From an uncultured Bacteroidota bacterium (GTDB taxonomy: Bacteria; Bacteroidota; Bacteroidia; Flavobacteriales; Schleiferiaceae), in assembly GCA_913056475.1 (NCBI GenBank), contig CAJXMS010000077.1, positions 1 through 8,709 of the forward strand: 8,709 nt of DNA, written 5' to 3'. How positions within the stretch are numbered: the stretch's first letter is position 1; each line of letters opens with the position of its first letter. Shown piece after piece: positions 6,341-8,709 of this stretch. Under the pieces are notes generated by a model. That model had not been told where the DNA came from, made no database searches, and worked only from the letters and a program-made list of their open reading frames with translations. A program made the translations under genes and the position numbers.

Positions 6341-7159
6341 ATGCGCTATTTGCTTTTCTTGCTTAGGCGCAGCCGCATATTTTTTCTTTTCCTGTTATTG
6401 GAAGGTTTGGCACTTGCCATGATCATTAATCAGCGAAGCTACCAGCGAGCGGTTTTTATAAACAGTACCCAACGCCACCTGGGGGAGCTTCTGGAAGCCA
6501 CCGATCAGCTCACCCGTTACCTTCACCTACGAGAAGAAAATGAGGTACTGGCCCGCCAAAATGCCCGGCTTCAAGCTCTATTGGCCCGGGCCCAATATTT
6601 CCAGGTGGCGCGCGGAGACACCACCGTAGATAGCACCCACCAGCAGCGGTTCGTTTCAATTCCAGCCCGGGTAATCAACAGTTCCTACAGCAAACGCAAC
6701 AACTTCCTCACCCTGAACCAGGGCAGCCAAGCCGGCATCAAAAAAGGCATGGGCGTAACCGGCCCCCATGGGGTAGTAGGCGTAATAAACCGGGTAAGTC
6801 CGCACTTTGCAAGCGCTATTCCCATCATAAACCCCAATCTTAGCTTAACCGGTAAAATTGCCAATTCCCAATACTTCGGCGTTTTGCAGTGCGCCCCTGA
6901 ATTAGGGCACCGGCAGCTTTACCTGTCCGATATACCTCGTTACGCCCGGGTAGATTCGGGCGATGCAGTGATTACGGATTCCCGCTCCCTCATTTTCCCG
7001 GAAGGGATACCCGTGGGTACGGTGCTAGATAAAACCCTGCAAAGCGACCAAAACTTCTTGCAGCTTACCCTTCAAATGAGTACTGATTTTGCCCGCCTGG
7101 AGCACGTCTTCGTGATACAAGATAAGCTAAGCCGGGAACTAGATACCCTGCAGCCATGA
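6341..7159 (+). CDS. mreC: Rod shape-determining protein MreC
   Basis: MreC is a bitopic membrane protein that links MreB to PBP2 in the periplasm and activates the elongasome. The 272-aa sequence has a basic N-terminus (LLRRSR), one membrane segment at about 13-29 (IFFLFLLLEGLALAMII), a coiled-coil-like stretch at about 45-88 (ELLEATDQLTRYLHLREENE...), then the double beta-barrel domain. Family motifs include INSSYSKRNNFLTLNQGS (112-129), AGIKKGMGVTGPHGVVGVIN (131-150), and DAVITDSRSLIFPEGIPVGTV near 208-228, where conserved 'sG.gg.fP.GlpvG' residues are recognisable in altered form. The start lies 7 nt after mreB. Its TGA overlaps the mreD ATG as ATGA (7156-7159), which implies translational coupling. 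Confidence 0.95.
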   Translation: MRYLLFLLRRSRIFFLFLLLEGLALAMIINQRSYQRAVFINSTQRHLGELLEATDQLTRYLHLREENEVLARQNARLQALLARAQYFQVARGDTTVDSTHQQRFVSIPARVINSSYSKRNNFLTLNQGSQAGIKKGMGVTGPHGVVGVINRVSPHFASAIPIINPNLSLTGKIANSQYFGVLQCAPELGHRQLYLSDIPRYARVDSGDAVITDSRSLIFPEGIPVGTVLDKTLQSDQNFLQLTLQMSTDFARLEHVFVIQDKLSRELDTLQP

Positions 7160-7668
7160 AATACGCTGCCATCATAGCGCGTTTTATTCTCCTGGTATTC
7201 CTGCAAGTACTGGTATTTAACCGCTTTCTTTTTCTGGGCTACTTCAATCCCTACGTTTACATTCTTTTTCTCATTTATCTTCCCACCACCATCCCAAGGT
7301 GGGGCACCCTCCTGTGGGCTTTTGGTCTGGGCCTGGCGGTAGATTTATTCGAAAATAGTGCCGGTCTCCATGCGGCTGCCAGTGTTTTTCTGGCCTACCT
7401 GCGGCCGGTGTTTTTCGGGTATCTTACCCGGGGAACAGAACAGGATCGCAGCGCTATAAATTTTCGTAAAGTGGCCCCTTTTGCCCTGGGCGTCTACGCG
7501 CTCTCTTGTATCTTTATTCACCATTTATTGCTTTTCTTATTAGAGAGCTTCCAGTGGGCAGAATGGAAGTCCATTTTTAAGCGGACTTTCTTCAGTACCC
7601 TTTTTACCTTTGTATTTGTCTTGTTGTTTCAACTTTGGAACTTCCGTCGTAACCGTACTATTCCTTAG
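7156..7668 (+). CDS. mreD: Rod shape-determining protein MreD
   Basis: This 170-aa polytopic inner-membrane protein partners MreC in the elongasome. It has about five or six membrane segments (near 5-22, 28-46, 50-66, 70-92, 105-130 and 143-162) and a short basic tail (FRRNRT). The MreD-like segment DLFENSAGLHAAASVFLAY lies at about 63-81. MreD sequences diverge strongly, so the call also rests on position between mreC and the PBP2 gene. The start overlaps the mreC stop by 4 nt, and the next gene begins 9 nt after its TAG. Confidence 0.9.
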   Translation: MKYAAIIARFILLVFLQVLVFNRFLFLGYFNPYVYILFLIYLPTTIPRWGTLLWAFGLGLAVDLFENSAGLHAAASVFLAYLRPVFFGYLTRGTEQDRSAINFRKVAPFALGVYALSCIFIHHLLLFLLESFQWAEWKSIFKRTFFSTLFTFVFVLLFQLWNFRRNRTIP

Positions 7669-7677
7669 TTTACGTTC

Positions 7678-8709
7678 ATGTCGCAGCGTCCCCTGTTTTT
7701 TAGGGTTCTTTTTTTGGCCTTAGGGCTTATCTTCATTGGGCGGCTATTTTATCTCCAGGTGTACCGGGATGATCTAAAACTGAGCGCCCGCAATAATGTG
7801 GTGCGTCAGGAACGGATTTACCCTGGCCGCGGACTTATTTACGACCGGGATGGCCAGCTGCTGGTAGGCAACCAGAGTGCCTATGATCTCATGGTGATCC
7901 CGCATCAGATAGAACCGGCCGATAGTGCCGATCTGGCCCGCTTACTGCGTATTTCTCATGCAGATTTTAAGCGGCGCCTGGAAAAAGCGCGCCGCTATAG
8001 TAGCCTGAAGCCCAGTGTATTTATGCGGCAAATAAGCGATGATCATTTTGCTCAAATTCGGGAATATTTACATCGTTTTGAAGGCTTCTTTCCGCAAAAG
8101 CGGATCCTCCGCGAATACCAATACCCTCACGCGGCCAATGTGCTTGGCTTTATAGGGGAAGCATCCGATCGCTTTATTCGCACTAACGCTCATTATCACC
8201 CCGGCGATTTGATCGGGAAGTCGGGCATTGAAAAAAGCTACGAAGAGGTATTACGGGGCAAAACGGGGGTACGCTATAAAATGGTGGACGTGCACAACCG
8301 GGTTAAAGGAGCTTTTAAAGGCGGGGTCTATGACACCCTGCCGCGGCCGGGTAGCGATCTTACCAGTACCATAGACATAGAACTGCAAAGGTACGGCGAG
8401 GCCCTTATGCAGAATAAGCGCGGGAGCATTGTAGCCATAGAACCCGCTACTGGCGAAATTTTAAGCCTGGTTACCGCCCCGAGCTATGACCCCAATCTCT
8501 TGGTGGGCCGGGAGCGCAGTAAGCATTATAGTGAGCTCTATGCGGACAGCCTCAATAAACCCCTTTATGACCGTGGGCTTTTGGCCCAATACCCCCCCGG
8601 GTCTCCTTTTAAAGTAATCAATGCCCTGGTAGCCCTTGAGGAAGGCGCCATTACGCCGCGTACCAGCCATGTGTGCCACCACGGCTTTCACTGGGGGCGG
8701 CTGCACGTA
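7678..8709 (+). CDS. mrdA: Penicillin-binding protein 2 (peptidoglycan DD-transpeptidase), C-terminus cut by window edge
   Basis: ATG at 7678 opens a frame that stays open to the last base (344 codons); the full protein is probably around 600-650 aa. It is a class B PBP that crosslinks new lateral wall within the MreBCD-RodA elongasome. Visible parts are a membrane anchor at about 7-27 (FFRVLFLALGLIFIGRLFYL), the dimerisation-domain motif GRGLIYDRDGQLL (50-62), GKSGIEKSYEEVLRG (180-194), the core strand GSIVAIEPATGEILSLVTAPSYDPN (249-273), and the active-site SxxK box in YPPGSPFK with nucleophile Ser309 and Lys312. Pro follows the serine where many PBP2s have Thr. The SxN and KTG motifs would lie beyond the edge. 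Gene order after mreD supports mrdA over ftsI, and rodA is expected next. Confidence 0.94.
   Translation, partial: MSQRPLFFRVLFLALGLIFIGRLFYLQVYRDDLKLSARNNVVRQERIYPGRGLIYDRDGQLLVGNQSAYDLMVIPHQIEPADSADLARLLRISHADFKRRLEKARRYSSLKPSVFMRQISDDHFAQIREYLHRFEGFFPQKRILREYQYPHAANVLGFIGEASDRFIRTNAHYHPGDLIGKSGIEKSYEEVLRGKTGVRYKMVDVHNRVKGAFKGGVYDTLPRPGSDLTSTIDIELQRYGEALMQNKRGSIVAIEPATGEILSLVTAPSYDPNLLVGRERSKHYSELYADSLNKPLYDRGLLAQYPPGSPFKVINALVALEEGAITPRTSHVCHHGFHWGRLHV

Noticed and set aside
8461..8706. 81-codon minus-strand frame inside the PBP2 gene
   Set aside because: It is antisense to the PBP2 catalytic core, including the SxxK box.
1..8709. CRISPR array, transposase, tRNA, rRNA, prophage or toxin-antitoxin module
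   Set aside because: I looked on both strands and found no spaced repeats, transposase motifs, RNA-gene signatures or phage genes.

Overview
The window looks like a chromosomal segment from a member of the Bacteroidota, possibly a Saprospiria- or Cytophagia-like lineage. Three things point there. First, matches to the Bacteroidota-type -7 promoter element TAnnTTTG lie just upstream of four genes, and there are no clear Shine-Dalgarno sequences. Second, purH is followed directly by mreB, mreC, mreD and the PBP2 gene. Third, the protein variants fit: a 99-aa short hibernation factor, the KHNNACG form of PurH, and an FtsX/MacB-type permease with a tryptophan-rich periplasmic segment. The genus cannot be fixed from the sequence alone.

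Left part (1-2130). On the minus strand, the first codons of a probable TetR/AcrR-type regulator run off the left edge (1-63, probable TTG start). Upstream of it lie a terminator (209-252) and the gene for a short ribosome hibernation promoting factor (274-573). A divergent 197-bp intergenic region separates this from a secreted tetratricopeptide-repeat protein on the plus strand (771-2063). That gene ends in tandem stop codons and a strong hairpin terminator (2091-2130).

Middle (2131-3783). A 310-bp stretch holds no confident gene but contains a hairpin and a 44-codon minus-strand ORF. That ORF is in frame with, and downstream of, the stop codon of the neighbouring permease gene. It is the least explained part of the window. 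Next is a minus-strand ABC transporter permease (2441-3685) with no ATPase gene nearby, divergent from purH.

Right part (3784-8709). A compact plus-strand gene run reads purH (last two steps of IMP synthesis), mreB, mreC, mreD and a truncated mrdA/PBP2. Gaps are 15 nt, 7 nt, a 4-nt ATGA overlap and 9 nt. The four mre/mrd genes encode the core of the elongasome: the MreB filament, the MreC/MreD membrane scaffold and the PBP2 transpeptidase that builds lateral cell wall. A rodA gene probably follows beyond the right edge. The spacing suggests one transcription unit that links purine synthesis to cell elongation.

I see no mobile element, CRISPR array, rRNA, tRNA or defence system. Most of the window is ordinary housekeeping DNA. 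The main candidate for something undescribed is the 2131-2440 segment, and the evidence for it is modest.
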